64,000 nt of DNA. It comes from Streptomyces sp. ITFR-16. GTDB taxonomy: Bacteria; Actinomycetota; Actinomycetes; Streptomycetales; Streptomycetaceae. The number at the start of each line of letters is the position of its first letter. Within the stretch, counting starts at the first letter, position 1. Below, piece by piece: positions 17,739 through 26,335 of the stretch. The notes beneath the pieces were generated by a model. It did no database searches. It was not told the origin of the DNA and was given only the letters and a program-made list of their open reading frames with translations. Position numbers and translations under genes: made by a program. The DNA is taken from NCBI RefSeq assembly GCF_031844705.1, contig NZ_CP134609.1, positions 7,812,001-7,876,000 on the forward strand, given 5' to 3'.

Positions 17739-18419
17739 TCAGTGGTGCCGGGCGCCGCCGTCGACATGGACCGTCTCGCCGGTCACTCCTCCCGCACCCA
17801 AAAGCCACAGGGCGGTGTCGGCGACGTCTTCGAGCGTCCCGACCCTGCCTACGAGAGAGGCCGCGGCGGCTCTGTCGTACAGGGCACTGCGACGCTCGTG
17901 CGGGAGCCGGTCCCAGGTACCGGAGTCGGTGATTCCGGGCGCGATGGCGTTGACGCGCAGCGGCGCGAGCTCGACGGCCAGGTGGGTCACCAGCGCGGCC
18001 AGGGCGGCATTCGCAGTGCCTTTGACGACGGTGCCGGGCTTGGGCTGCCAGCCCACGATGCCGGAGAAGAACAGGAACGACCCGCCGGCGGGCATCCGTG
18101 GGGCGAAGTGCTTGGCCAGCAGCAGCGGGCCGACGACCTTGGCGGCGAACGCGGCCTGGATCTTGTCGTGTTCCAGCTCGGGCACCGGCACGTCGTGGTG
18201 GGCCGACGCGGTGGAGATCACGTGGTCGAAGACGCCGAGCGACTCCGCGGCCCGCGCGATGGTGGTCTCGTCGGTGACGTCGATCTGGACCTCGGGACCA
18301 GACCGTGCGGCGACGACGACGTCGGCGCCGGCCTGCCCGGTGCGCCGGACGATCTCGGCGCCGATGCCGCGGGCCCCGCCGACGACCAGGATTCGCTTGT
18401 CTTTCAGGTTCTCGCTCAT
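17739..18419 (-). CDS. SDR-family oxidoreductase lacking the usual Tyr-Lys pair
   Basis: Short-chain dehydrogenase-like protein (226 residues from ATG 18419; a GTG two codons upstream at 18425 is an alternative). The cofactor turn 'GGARGIGAEIV' is present near residue 15 and the C-terminal 'TGETVHVDGGARHH' is typical. After the catalytic-region Ser ('FFSGIVGW') the stretch where YxxxK should be reads 'GTVVKGTANAALAAL', with no Tyr, so activity may be altered as in other SDR members of this subgroup. Divergent from an HxlR regulator over a shared palindrome; likely its target. Confidence 0.85.
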   Translation of the reverse strand: MSENLKDKRILVVGGARGIGAEIVRRTGQAGADVVVAARSGPEVQIDVTDETTIARAAESLGVFDHVISTASAHHDVPVPELEHDKIQAAFAAKVVGPLLLAKHFAPRMPAGGSFLFFSGIVGWQPKPGTVVKGTANAALAALVTHLAVELAPLRVNAIAPGITDSGTWDRLPHERRSALYDRAAAASLVGRVGTLEDVADTALWLLGAGGVTGETVHVDGGARHH

Positions 18420-18439
18420 GACCACGACGGTATAGATTT

Positions 18440-18451
18440 GATACCGGTATC
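18440..18451. promoter_or_regulatory. Palindromic operator between SDR and HxlR genes
   Basis: GATACCGGTATC is a perfect 12-bp palindrome in the middle of a 55-base divergent intergenic space, overlapping AT-rich promoter-like bases ('tatagat'). Likely bound by the HxlR-type regulator to control both genes. Confidence 0.65.
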
Positions 18452-18474
18452 TTCAACGCTACCGAGAGGACCTC

Positions 18475-18852
18475 ATGGGCAAGGCGTACAACGTCATGGC
18501 GGCGACGTGCCCGAGTCGCACCGTGCTGCACCGCATCGGCGCGCGCTGGACGGTGTTCGCCGTCAACGCGCTGGAGGACGGGCCGATGCGGTTCACCGAG
18601 CTCAAAGCGCACATCCGGGGGATCACCCCCAAGGCCCTCACCGAGACCCTGCGCGCCATGGAGGCCGACGGCCTTGTCTCGCGCACCGACCGGGGCGGCA
18701 ACCCGCCGCACGTCGAATACGCCCTGACCGGGCTCGGCCGTTCCCTGCTGGTTCCGCTGCGTGCCGTACGGCAGTGGGCCGAAGCGCACGTCCCGGACAT
18801 CCTCGCTGCGCGCGAGCGAAGTGATGGGGCGTCACCCGGCTCCACCGGGTGA
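18475..18852 (+). CDS. HxlR-family winged-helix regulator
   Basis: 125-residue HxlR-type transcription factor: the N-terminal Cys ('ATCPSRTVLHRIGARWTVFAVNAL'), the 'PMRFTELKAHIRGITPKALTETLRAMEADGLV' helix-turn-helix and the wing before 'VEYALTGLGRSL' are all recognisable. Ribosome site GAGAGGA precedes the ATG. Divergently arranged with the SDR gene, the normal layout for HxlR regulators that respond to quinones or aldehydes; whether the single N-terminal Cys is a sensor here is inference. Confidence 0.9.
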   Translation: MGKAYNVMAATCPSRTVLHRIGARWTVFAVNALEDGPMRFTELKAHIRGITPKALTETLRAMEADGLVSRTDRGGNPPHVEYALTGLGRSLLVPLRAVRQWAEAHVPDILAARERSDGASPGSTG

Positions 18853-19055
18853 CGCGACTCCCGCGACCGGCGCGCCTGCTGCCCGACCGCGGCCGGAGCA
18901 GGAGGCCGGGAGTGGCGGACGGCGGAGCCAGGGACGTATTGAGGCGGGCATCTCGGGCCGGGCCGGACTCCCCGCGTTGCCGTATTGGTGCAAGTTGATC
19001 TTGTGTTCCTGCTATTAGCGTGCAAGAAATCGCAAGTATGCAAGATCGCGGGTGT

Positions 19056-19079
19056 TTGTTGCGCAAACATGCGCAACAA
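19056..19079. promoter_or_regulatory. 10-bp inverted repeat upstream of the small-protein/XRE locus
   Basis: Arms 19056-19065 and 19070-19079 are perfect inverted repeats about 84 bases before the 79-residue gene, in an otherwise empty 310-base space (18853-19162). Three TGCAAG-type hexamers lie just upstream (19021-19054). Probably promoter control elements. Confidence 0.45.
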
Positions 19080-19162
19080 GCTGTCCCGCCAGGTGCTGGT
19101 CAGGCAGTCTCTGGGGTGTCGGAGCCCCGTCGAGGGCACCTGAACTACGGAGGAGACATCCC

Positions 19163-19402
19163 GTGGCGATCACCCTGCTGTGCAAGGACCCCGCCAGCCC
19201 CAACAACAACAGCCCGACGCTCTACTACGACGACGAGACCGACACCTTCCTGCTGCAGTCCTGGATCGTTCAGGACAAGAGCAGGCTCGAGGCTCTGAAC
19301 GTGCCGGATCACGAGACCGTGGTCGAGTTCCCGAAGCGGCTCTTCGAGGTGCTTCCGGGGCGGGACGAGGCACTGGCCATGAAGCCCATCGCGCAGAAGT
19401 GA
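19163..19402 (+). CDS. Small conserved protein next to an XRE regulator
   Basis: 79-residue acidic cytoplasmic protein of unknown function. GTG at 19163 is chosen because of the AGGAG site 8 bases upstream; longer versions begin in the promoter region. No Cys cluster or membrane segment; the sequence 'DDETDTFLLQSWIV' and 'HETVVEFPKRLFEVLP' suggest a small alpha/beta fold. It immediately precedes a WhiJ/Scr1-like regulator, a neighbourhood in Streptomyces where small partner proteins act with the regulator in developmental control. Function is inferred only from this context. Confidence 0.7.
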   Translation: MAITLLCKDPASPNNNSPTLYYDDETDTFLLQSWIVQDKSRLEALNVPDHETVVEFPKRLFEVLPGRDEALAMKPIAQK

Positions 19403-19503
19403 CGGCACCTCGCTAGGGGAGTATTCGGGTATTCGGAATGATCCCGGCGATCCGGGCGGCATGAGGTTGGCGTCAGGCATGTGCGGCACGCGAGACTGCA
19501 TAC

Positions 19504-20346
19504 ATGTCTTCTTCGTCAGACTTCGAAGCCGCCCGGATCGCGCTCGGTCAGCAATTACGAGGACTGCGCCGAGGCAAGGGCCTGACCGCCCGCGCGTTGG
19601 CCACCCTCTGCCATTGGCACGAGTCGAAGGTCAGCAGGATCGAGAACGGCAAGGCACTGCCCTCACCGGCGGACATACGCGCCTGGACCGTGGCCTGCGA
19701 AGCCGGCGCGCGCGCCGACGACCTCATCGCCATGGCCTCCAACATCCAGCTGATGTACCAGGAATGGCGCCATCTGGAGCGGGACGGGATGCGCCGCGTC
19801 CACGACCAGGTCCAGCCCCTGTGGGATGCGACGCGCACCTTCAAGGGCTACGCACAGTGCCTCGTACCCGGCCCGCTCCAGGTCGAGGGGTACACCGCCG
19901 CCGTGCTGCGCGGGGTCCAGCGCCGTCGGGCCATACCCGACGACGTCGACGACGTGCTGCGCGTGCGGTCCGAACGCCAGCGGATCCTGCGGGAGAAGGG
20001 CCGCAGCTTCACCATCGTGCTGGAGGAGGCCGCGCTCTACTACCGGCTCGCCGACCGGCAGGTCATGACCAGCCAGCTCAGCCGCCTGTTCGTCGTCTCC
20101 GCCATGCCGACGGTGCGGCTCGGGATCATCCCCCGCTCGGCCGACCGGTCCGAGACCTGGCCGGTCGAGGACTTCTGGATCTTCGACGACCGAGAAGTCC
20201 AGGTCGAGACCGTCTCGGCGTTCATCGACATCAAGCAGCGAGCCCAACTCAGCCAGTACCAGGAGGCATTCACTCGGCTGATGCAGCAGGCGGTGTTCGG
20301 CTCCGAGGCCTACCCCCTGATCGCAGAGGCCCTGCAATCCATGTAG
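19504..20346 (+). CDS. XRE-family regulator of the WhiJ/Scr1 type with a TTA codon
   Basis: 280-residue protein: N-terminal Cro/C1 helix-turn-helix ('LGQQLRGLRRGKGLTARALATLCHWHESKVSRIENGK' region, 14-50) followed by the long ligand-like domain found in Scr1/WhiJ-type regulators (DUF5753), with 'IVLEEAALYYRL' and 'VRLGIIPRSADRSETWP'. Codon 18 (19555-19557) is TTA, so translation should depend on the bldA tRNA and be delayed to development. Gene lies 101 bases after the 79-residue gene, with a 'ttcgg' direct repeat in the gap. Confidence 0.88.
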   Translation: MSSSSDFEAARIALGQQLRGLRRGKGLTARALATLCHWHESKVSRIENGKALPSPADIRAWTVACEAGARADDLIAMASNIQLMYQEWRHLERDGMRRVHDQVQPLWDATRTFKGYAQCLVPGPLQVEGYTAAVLRGVQRRRAIPDDVDDVLRVRSERQRILREKGRSFTIVLEEAALYYRLADRQVMTSQLSRLFVVSAMPTVRLGIIPRSADRSETWPVEDFWIFDDREVQVETVSAFIDIKQRAQLSQYQEAFTRLMQQAVFGSEAYPLIAEALQSM

Positions 20347-20464
20347 ACGCGTGCGGTCGCCGCCCCTTCCCGCCGTTCGGAGGACCGAAGACACGGCGAT
20401 TCGGAGGGGCGCGCACGCAAGAACAACCGACCGAAGAGTGGCAGAACGCGAGGGGGCGGGTGGC

Positions 20465-21049
20465 GTGCGCCGGCACAAGAATGATCCCCAGGAGCATGTG
20501 ATCGAGGCAGTGGAGTTGCGGCGCGGCGAACGCCTCTACTCCGGGCCGATGGGTGCGATCACCGCCGGACTGGCCTGTGTGGGTGTGCTCTTGGGATTCC
20601 TGTGGTTACCAGTGGGACACGAGGGGCGCACGGCTCCCGAGGCCGTCCGCTCGGGTTCTGCACAGCGCGACGCCCAGACGCGCAGCCGTGAGTTCCTGCG
20701 GACCTGGCGCGCCTACCGGCCGTCCTCCGAGGTGCTGGTGCGCTCTGGTGTCGTGGCGCGGGGTGCGCCTGCCCAGGTGAAGGTTGGCGGGACCGCCCGA
20801 ACGGGCAATCGTGTGGCTTTCATGTGCCGGGGCCCGGGGCATGTCCGGCTCAGCCAGAAGCCGATCGGGGGCCCGGGCCAGGCATCCCCGGTAGCCCTCG
20901 GGGACTCCGCATTGCGATGCGAAGGCGCCCTCGTGGACTTCGAGCCCAACGGCCCCGTAATGATCACGCTGGCGCCGACCGACAGCCGGGCCGACCTCTT
21001 CTGGATAGTGGCGTACAAGCGGGGGGAGGCGGACAGCGGTACGCGATAG
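20465..21049 (+). CDS. Single-pass membrane protein of unknown function
   Basis: Predicted 194-residue protein beginning at GTG 20465 after a G-rich ribosome-like site; an upstream GTG at 20351 is possible but adds a low-complexity Arg-rich leader. A basic and acidic N-terminus is followed by one hydrophobic segment (about 30-52, 'GAITAGLACVGVLLGFLWLP') and an extracellular part with two cysteines. No family recognised. Confidence 0.6.
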   Translation: MRRHKNDPQEHVIEAVELRRGERLYSGPMGAITAGLACVGVLLGFLWLPVGHEGRTAPEAVRSGSAQRDAQTRSREFLRTWRAYRPSSEVLVRSGVVARGAPAQVKVGGTARTGNRVAFMCRGPGHVRLSQKPIGGPGQASPVALGDSALRCEGALVDFEPNGPVMITLAPTDSRADLFWIVAYKRGEADSGTR

Positions 21050-21086
21050 AGCACCGAGGCGCCACGTTACGGTCGGCGCGTCGTCA

Positions 21087-22841
21087 TCACGTGCTGAGCC
21101 GCCAGCCGCCGGCCTTGTCCTGCTGCTGCCAGAAGGCGGCGAACCGGCCGCCGGCGGCGAGCAGTTCGTCGACCGGCCCGTCCTCAAGGATGCGGCCGTC
21201 CTCCAGGAAGACGACGCGGTCGGCGGTGCGGATGCTGCTCAGCCGGTGGGCGACGATCACTCTGGTGCGGGGGATCGGGTCGTTCGTCAGGGCGGCTGTG
21301 ACAGCGGCTTCGTTCTCGTTGTCCAGGGCGCTGGTGGCCTCGTCGATCAGGAGTACCGGGGCGGGCTTGAGAAGCGCGCGGGCGATGGAGACACGCTGGC
21401 GTTCGCCGCCCGAGAGCGTGGTGCCGGCCTCACCGACCCTGCCGGCCCATCCGTCGGGCAGGCGCTGCACAAGGGTGTCGACGCGGGCGAGACGCGCCGC
21501 GCGGTCCACCGCGTCGTCGTCCGCCCCCGGATGGCCGGCCAGGATGTTGTCGCGGACGGTTCCGTCGAACAGATACGGGTCCTGGAACACGACACTGACG
21601 AGTGCGCGGCGGGATGGGGCATCCAGTGCCGCGCTGTCGGTACCGTCGATGAGAACGCTGCCGGAGGCGGGCTGGTGGAGACCCGCGACAAGCGCCAGAA
21701 CGGTGCTCTTGCCGGACCCCGAAGGGCCGACGATCGCGGTCGTCGTACCGGGTTCGAGTACCAGGTCGAAACCGTCGAGCACCGGTGCGCTGCCCGGGCC
21801 CTCGTCGCCGTCGCCGTCGGCGTAGCCGAACGTGACCTCGCGCAGTTCGATCCTCGGGGCCGAGGCCGTATCGGCGCGGAGGGTGCCGGCGGCGCGAGTG
21901 GGTGCGTCGAGGACGGCGCGGATGCGGCGCAGCGTACCGAGGCTGCTCTCGACCCCCGGGGACAGCTCCGCGACGGTGGTGAACGGTTCGAGGTAGCGGA
22001 CGACGACCACGGTCAGCGCGATCGCCTCGGGTGCGGTGAGGGTGCCGTTGACGGTGAGGGCGACCGCGGTCCCGGCGAGGAGAAGCAGGGCGAGCTGACT
22101 GGCCAGGCCGAAGACGACCTGCCCGGGGACCTGGAGCAGCAGCAGCCGTGTCGAGGCGCCGTGCTGCGAGGCGAGCGCGGCCCCGGCGTGGCTGCGGGCG
22201 GGCTCGACGCGGCGGGCAGCCCGCAGCGCCTGCTGGGTGCGGGCGAACTCCATGATGCGTTCGGTCAGCGCGCTGTTGGCCTCGGAAGCCGCCCGGTCGG
22301 CATCACGCCCCAGCCGCCCGGAGGCCCAGAACGCGCCGAGGAGCACGGGTACGCCCGCCAGTGCCGCCAGACCGAGCTGCCAGGAGACCGGCAGGAGCGC
22401 CAGGGCGATCGCGACGGGAAGCAGTACACCGCTCAGCAGCGGCGTGACGAGATAGATGACCAGCCCGACCAAATCGGGTCCGGTGGCGGCGACGGCCTGC
22501 CGGCCGGTGGCGAGGTTCCCGGCGGTGAACCAGGTCGGACGGATGTCGGTGAGGCGGTCCGCGACGGTCCGCTGGCCCGTGTCGAGCAGCCCGAAACCCA
22601 GGGCGAACCCCCGTCGTGCCGCTGCGGCGTCGACGGCCCAGCCCGTTGCCGTGACGCAGGCCAGTGCCCCCAGCCATGGCCACGCCGTGGCCGGCTCGTC
22701 GCCGAACAGAGCGGCGACCATGGGAATGAGGAGGACCGCGCCGACCGCCCGCAGGACGACGCCCGCGGCGGTCAGCGCCAGGTGCACGGTGATCGCCCGT
22801 CGGCTGCCGGGGGGAAGCAGGGCCAGCAGGGTACGGATCAT
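21087..22841 (-). CDS. irtB: ABC half-transporter, IrtB-like (ferri-siderophore import)
   Basis: 584-residue ABC protein with an exporter-type membrane domain (about 10-300) and a C-terminal ATPase: Walker A 'GPSGSGKST', signature 'TLSGGERQRVSIARAL', Walker B 'VLLIDEATSALD' and switch His in 'IVAHRLSS'. ATG overlaps the stop of the larger SIP-ABC gene by four bases. Together they match the IrtA/IrtB heterodimer of mycobacteria, an importer with exporter fold that takes up iron-loaded siderophores across the inner membrane. The substrate siderophore here is not known. Confidence 0.85.
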   Translation of the reverse strand: MIRTLLALLPPGSRRAITVHLALTAAGVVLRAVGAVLLIPMVAALFGDEPATAWPWLGALACVTATGWAVDAAAARRGFALGFGLLDTGQRTVADRLTDIRPTWFTAGNLATGRQAVAATGPDLVGLVIYLVTPLLSGVLLPVAIALALLPVSWQLGLAALAGVPVLLGAFWASGRLGRDADRAASEANSALTERIMEFARTQQALRAARRVEPARSHAGAALASQHGASTRLLLLQVPGQVVFGLASQLALLLLAGTAVALTVNGTLTAPEAIALTVVVVRYLEPFTTVAELSPGVESSLGTLRRIRAVLDAPTRAAGTLRADTASAPRIELREVTFGYADGDGDEGPGSAPVLDGFDLVLEPGTTTAIVGPSGSGKSTVLALVAGLHQPASGSVLIDGTDSAALDAPSRRALVSVVFQDPYLFDGTVRDNILAGHPGADDDAVDRAARLARVDTLVQRLPDGWAGRVGEAGTTLSGGERQRVSIARALLKPAPVLLIDEATSALDNENEAAVTAALTNDPIPRTRVIVAHRLSSIRTADRVVFLEDGRILEDGPVDELLAAGGRFAAFWQQQDKAGGWRLST

Positions 22842-25429
22842 CGGTGGGCTCCCGTCGTGTCGGCGCCGGCCGCGGCGGCATCCCAGAGCTGCCGGTACCG
22901 GCCGTCGAGGGCAAGCAGTTGGGTATGGGTGCCGGTCTGCGCGATCCGCCCGTGATCGAGGACCACGATCCGGTCCACACCGGTGATCGTGTGCAGGCGG
23001 TGCGCGATGACCAGCACGGTGCGCCCGGCCGTCAGCCGGGTCAGCGCCTGCTGCACGAGGTGTTCGGACTCGGGGTCGGCGAAGGCCGTGGCCTCGTCGA
23101 GTACGAGTACCGGGGTGTCGGCGAGGATCGCCCGGGCGATCGTGAGCCGCTGCCGCTCGCCGCCGGAGAGAGCGGCGTCGGGGCCGAGGACGGTGTCGTA
23201 GCCCTCGGGCATCCGCATGATCCGCTCATGGATCCGAGCCGCGCGGGCGGCCTCCCGGATGCGCTCCTCCGAAGCGTCGGGAACGGCCAGGGCGATGTTG
23301 TCGCGGACTGTTCCGTGGACCAGTTGTGTCTGCTGGAACACGAAGCCGACCCGGGCGTAGAGCTCGTCCGGGGTCAGCTCGCGCACATCCCGGCCCCCTG
23401 CCCGGATCGCGCCGTCGGTGACGTCGTGGAAGCGGGCCAGCAGCGCGGCGAGGGTGGACTTGCCCGAGCCGGAGGCGCCGACCAGCGCTGTCACGGTTCC
23501 CGGTTCGAGGGTGAACGAGATGTCCTCCAGGACGGGGACACCGGGACGGTAGGCGAAGCCGACCCGCTCGAACTCGACCTTCCCCGCCGGCACCTCCCGT
23601 GCCTCCCCGCCCGCAGCCGTCTCCAGTTCGGGTTCGTCGAGGGTCACTTGGATACGGCGGGCCGCCAGCAGCCCCGTACGCAGACCGGAGAGGCCGTACC
23701 CGATCCCCATCAGGTGCGCGCCGAATGTCGTACCCAGCAGCAGGAACGGCAGCAAGGAGACCGGATCCATCCGTCCGGTGGTGACGAGAAGCGTGCCGAG
23801 CGCGCAGATGAGCAGCAGGAACGTCGCGGGCCGGGTGACCAGATCGATGAACGTCTTCTGCCCGCAGAACGGCCGCTGCCAGCTGTCGAGGAACCTGATG
23901 TACTCGCCGAGTCGGGTACGGAAGACGGAGGACGCCGCACCGCCGAACACCCGGATGACCGGCTGACCCTCCAGGTAGGCGCCGGCCTCGGCGTTCATAC
24001 GCTCCTCCCAGCGCGTCGCCTCCGTGATGAGCGGGCCGGACTGCACCACCATGATCGCCATCGCCACGATGTACACGAACACGGGGAGAAGCAGCAGCAG
24101 GGCGATCCGCCAGTCGACGACGAACAGATAGACCAGCACCGAGACCGGGCCCACCACGGCCGCGACCGCGTCGGGGACCGCGTGGGTGACGAGATAGTGC
24201 AGCGCGAGCGTGTCGTCCTGCACGATCTGCTTGACCCGCCCCGACCCCCGGCTGTCGAACCAGCCCAGCGGCAGCCGGGCGAGCTTGGCCAGCAGCCGCT
24301 GCCGCAGGTTCCGCGCGAACCGGGCGTCGACCCAGTGCAGCCACAGCAGCAGACCGGACGCCAGCAGCACACCGGCCCCCATCAGACCGACCGCCCAGGC
24401 ACCCAGGGCCCACAGCCGCCCCGAACCCTCTCCCGACGCCAGCCGCCGGCCCAGTTCCGCCATCAGTACGAACGGAGCCAGCTGGACGAGGGTGACGAGC
24501 GCCTGGGCGACCCCGGCGACGATCAGCGTGGGGCGCAGCGGACTGATGAGCCGTCCGCCGGCCTGCGCCCGCCAGGAGCCCCGGCGCGGCTCCCGCCCGT
24601 CCGCGTCCGCCCCGGTGTCCGCACCGGCGTCCGGGGCGGGCTCCGCCGGCGCACCGGAGGGCACCGGCTCCTCAACGGCCTTGCGCCGGTTCGAACCGAA
24701 GGCCCGCCCGTAGTACCAGTACGCCTGCGCGTGCATCTCGCTGCGGGGAAAACCGAACTCCTCGCGCAGCCGCGCACGCAGGTGCTTGAGCGAACCGGAT
24801 TCCGGTGTGACCCACGCATACCAGTCCGACCAGTCCCGGGCCGGTATCGCGGCGGCGAGCGACGCCTCCCCGTGCCGCGCCACCCAGTGGACGTTCGTCC
24901 GGGGACGGGCGACAAGGGGGATGAGACGGTCCGTCTCCCGGTGCTCCTCCAGATAGAGCTCCACCGGCACCTCTGCGGGCAGGACATCGAGGATGCCGTT
25001 GATCGCCGGTATGGATGCGGCGTCACCGACCAGCAGGTACCCGGCAGGCAGTTCGGAGGGCAGGTCGAACTGCGAGGAACCCAGCGAAGTGACCCGGACG
25101 CTCGTCCCGGACACGGCCCGCCGCGCCCACATGGACGCCGGACCGGCGGGATCGTGGAGCACGAAGTCCACCGCGAACGACCCGGTTGCGGGGTCCGCCT
25201 CGGACAGGGTGTACCCGCGCTGATGCTCGACCTCGGGATCGTCCGGGTCCGGCATCCAGAACCGAAGATGCGCCGCCGGAGCCACCACCACGTCCCGCAG
25301 CAGAGTGGGAGAGGCCATCCGGACCCGCAGGAAGTCCGGGGCCAGGAGCTCCGTACCGGTGACCGTCGCCTCGTGGTCGCGCGCACCGTAGGCGCGCATG
25401 ATCACCCCGTTGATGCCACGTCTGGCCAT
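22838..25429 (-). CDS. irtA: IrtA-like protein: siderophore-interacting domain fused to ABC half-transporter
   Basis: 863-residue fusion. Residues about 10-240 form a siderophore-interacting (SIP, FAD-binding) ferric reductase domain, with 'RGYTLSEAD' and 'AWVTPESGSLKHLRARLREE'; a Pro/Ala/Asp-rich linker (about 245-285) follows; then an exporter-type membrane domain and an ATPase with 'GASGSGKST', 'ALSGGERQRLTIARAIL', 'VLVLDEATAFADPESE' and 'VIAHRLH'. This is the IrtA architecture: iron is reduced and released as the siderophore crosses. ATG at 25429 overlaps the TetR stop, and an upstream in-frame extension is rejected. The operon sits behind an iron-box-like site. Confidence 0.88.
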   Translation of the reverse strand: MARRGINGVIMRAYGARDHEATVTGTELLAPDFLRVRMASPTLLRDVVVAPAAHLRFWMPDPDDPEVEHQRGYTLSEADPATGSFAVDFVLHDPAGPASMWARRAVSGTSVRVTSLGSSQFDLPSELPAGYLLVGDAASIPAINGILDVLPAEVPVELYLEEHRETDRLIPLVARPRTNVHWVARHGEASLAAAIPARDWSDWYAWVTPESGSLKHLRARLREEFGFPRSEMHAQAYWYYGRAFGSNRRKAVEEPVPSGAPAEPAPDAGADTGADADGREPRRGSWRAQAGGRLISPLRPTLIVAGVAQALVTLVQLAPFVLMAELGRRLASGEGSGRLWALGAWAVGLMGAGVLLASGLLLWLHWVDARFARNLRQRLLAKLARLPLGWFDSRGSGRVKQIVQDDTLALHYLVTHAVPDAVAAVVGPVSVLVYLFVVDWRIALLLLLPVFVYIVAMAIMVVQSGPLITEATRWEERMNAEAGAYLEGQPVIRVFGGAASSVFRTRLGEYIRFLDSWQRPFCGQKTFIDLVTRPATFLLLICALGTLLVTTGRMDPVSLLPFLLLGTTFGAHLMGIGYGLSGLRTGLLAARRIQVTLDEPELETAAGGEAREVPAGKVEFERVGFAYRPGVPVLEDISFTLEPGTVTALVGASGSGKSTLAALLARFHDVTDGAIRAGGRDVRELTPDELYARVGFVFQQTQLVHGTVRDNIALAVPDASEERIREAARAARIHERIMRMPEGYDTVLGPDAALSGGERQRLTIARAILADTPVLVLDEATAFADPESEHLVQQALTRLTAGRTVLVIAHRLHTITGVDRIVVLDHGRIAQTGTHTQLLALDGRYRQLWDAAAAGADTTGAHR

Positions 25430-26115
25430 CACTGTCCCTCTCCGGCGGCACGCAGCGCCGCCCTGATCTCGTCCACCGGCCGGCCGGGGGGCGCCGCTTC
25501 CACGAATCCGCGGATCGCGGCACCCAGCCACAACCGGACGTACTCATCGGCGTCGATCGTCGGCAGGGCGCGCTGCGCCTCACCGAGGCGGGCGTCGCTC
25601 CGAAGGGCTTCCTCGACGTCCTGCCGCTGTGCGTCGAGCCCCTCGACCCTCTCGAACTGGGCTTCCTCCGTGGCCGCGTACCCGATGGCCACGGACGCGA
25701 CGGCGGCCGAGAGCACGATGCCCGCCTCCGTGGAGTACCCGCGCCGCACAAGCGACTCCGCCGCCGTCGCGAGCAGCCGCCGGCCCCCCTCGCCTCGCGG
25801 GAACAAGGTCTGCACATAGCGCGTCAGGCCAGGGTGACGCAGCAGGAAGGCCCGCAACTGGAGCGCGGTGGAGAGCAGATGGGGGACGGGCCCGTCGCCC
25901 GGCGCGTCCCGGAGGTCGAGTTCGGCCAGCAGGCTCTCACCCACCAGCCGTTCGAGCCCCCACCGCCCGTCCACGTGGCGGTACAGCGCCGTCGACGACA
26001 CGCCGAGACGGGCCGCCACGGCGTTCATGCTCAGGTTCCGCAGCCCGAGTTCCCGCCCGGCCCGGACGATGTCAGCCGACTCGATCTGACGTGGCCGCCC
26101 CCCGGTCCGCACCAC
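25429..26115 (-). CDS. TetR-family regulator heading the irtAB operon
   Basis: TetR-type repressor (about 228 residues). N-terminal helix-turn-helix 'GRPRQIESADIVRAGREL' to 'LGVSSTALYRHVDG' (about 5-50), then a helical ligand domain resembling TetR_C. GTG at 26115 is chosen because a GGGGAGG site precedes it and the TetR signature begins right after; a TTG at 26133 or GTG at 26112 are alternatives. Its stop overlaps the irtA start (ATGA), so regulator and transporter are co-transcribed, implying feedback by a ligand related to the imported siderophore. Confidence 0.85.
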   Translation of the reverse strand: MVRTGGRPRQIESADIVRAGRELGLRNLSMNAVAARLGVSSTALYRHVDGRWGLERLVGESLLAELDLRDAPGDGPVPHLLSTALQLRAFLLRHPGLTRYVQTLFPRGEGGRRLLATAAESLVRRGYSTEAGIVLSAAVASVAIGYAATEEAQFERVEGLDAQRQDVEEALRSDARLGEAQRALPTIDADEYVRLWLGAAIRGFVEAAPPGRPVDEIRAALRAAGEGQ

Positions 26116-26150
26116 TCCGGCCTCCCCGCACAATAGTTACCCCTACCAAC

Positions 26151-26169
26151 TAAGGTTACCCTAAGGTGA
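26151..26169. promoter_or_regulatory. Iron box (DtxR/IdeR/DmdR-type operator)
   Basis: The 19 bases at 26151-26169 match the known consensus TWAGGTTAGSCTWACCTWA at 15 of 19 positions by my count. It lies about 35 bases upstream of the TetR start, in promoter position, and predicts repression by the iron-dependent regulator when iron is plentiful. Confidence 0.7.
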
Positions 26170-26219
26170 AGTGGGCGTGCAGGGCAACCCCACGCGGCGG
26201 CCGGGCTGGGTACGTCAGC

Positions 26220-26235
26220 TGAGTAGTTCTACTCA
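26220..26235. promoter_or_regulatory. 16-bp dyad upstream of the secreted-protein gene
   Basis: TGAGTAG-TT-CTACTCA, a perfect 7-bp inverted repeat with a two-base spacer, about 100 bases before the ATG at 26336. Likely promoter or operator element for that gene; binding factor unknown. Confidence 0.45.
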
Positions 26236-26335
26236 TGCCCCGGCCCGGACTCCTGGACGAAGATCGAACCAATGCCGCGGTCAAGCGAACACAGCGCAGG
26301 CCACGGCGCATCGACCTGCTCAAGGGAGTCCGATC

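Noticed and set aside
22844..25819. 991-residue plus-strand frame over irtA
   Set aside because: Antisense shadow of the IrtA-like gene, whose motifs are unmistakable.
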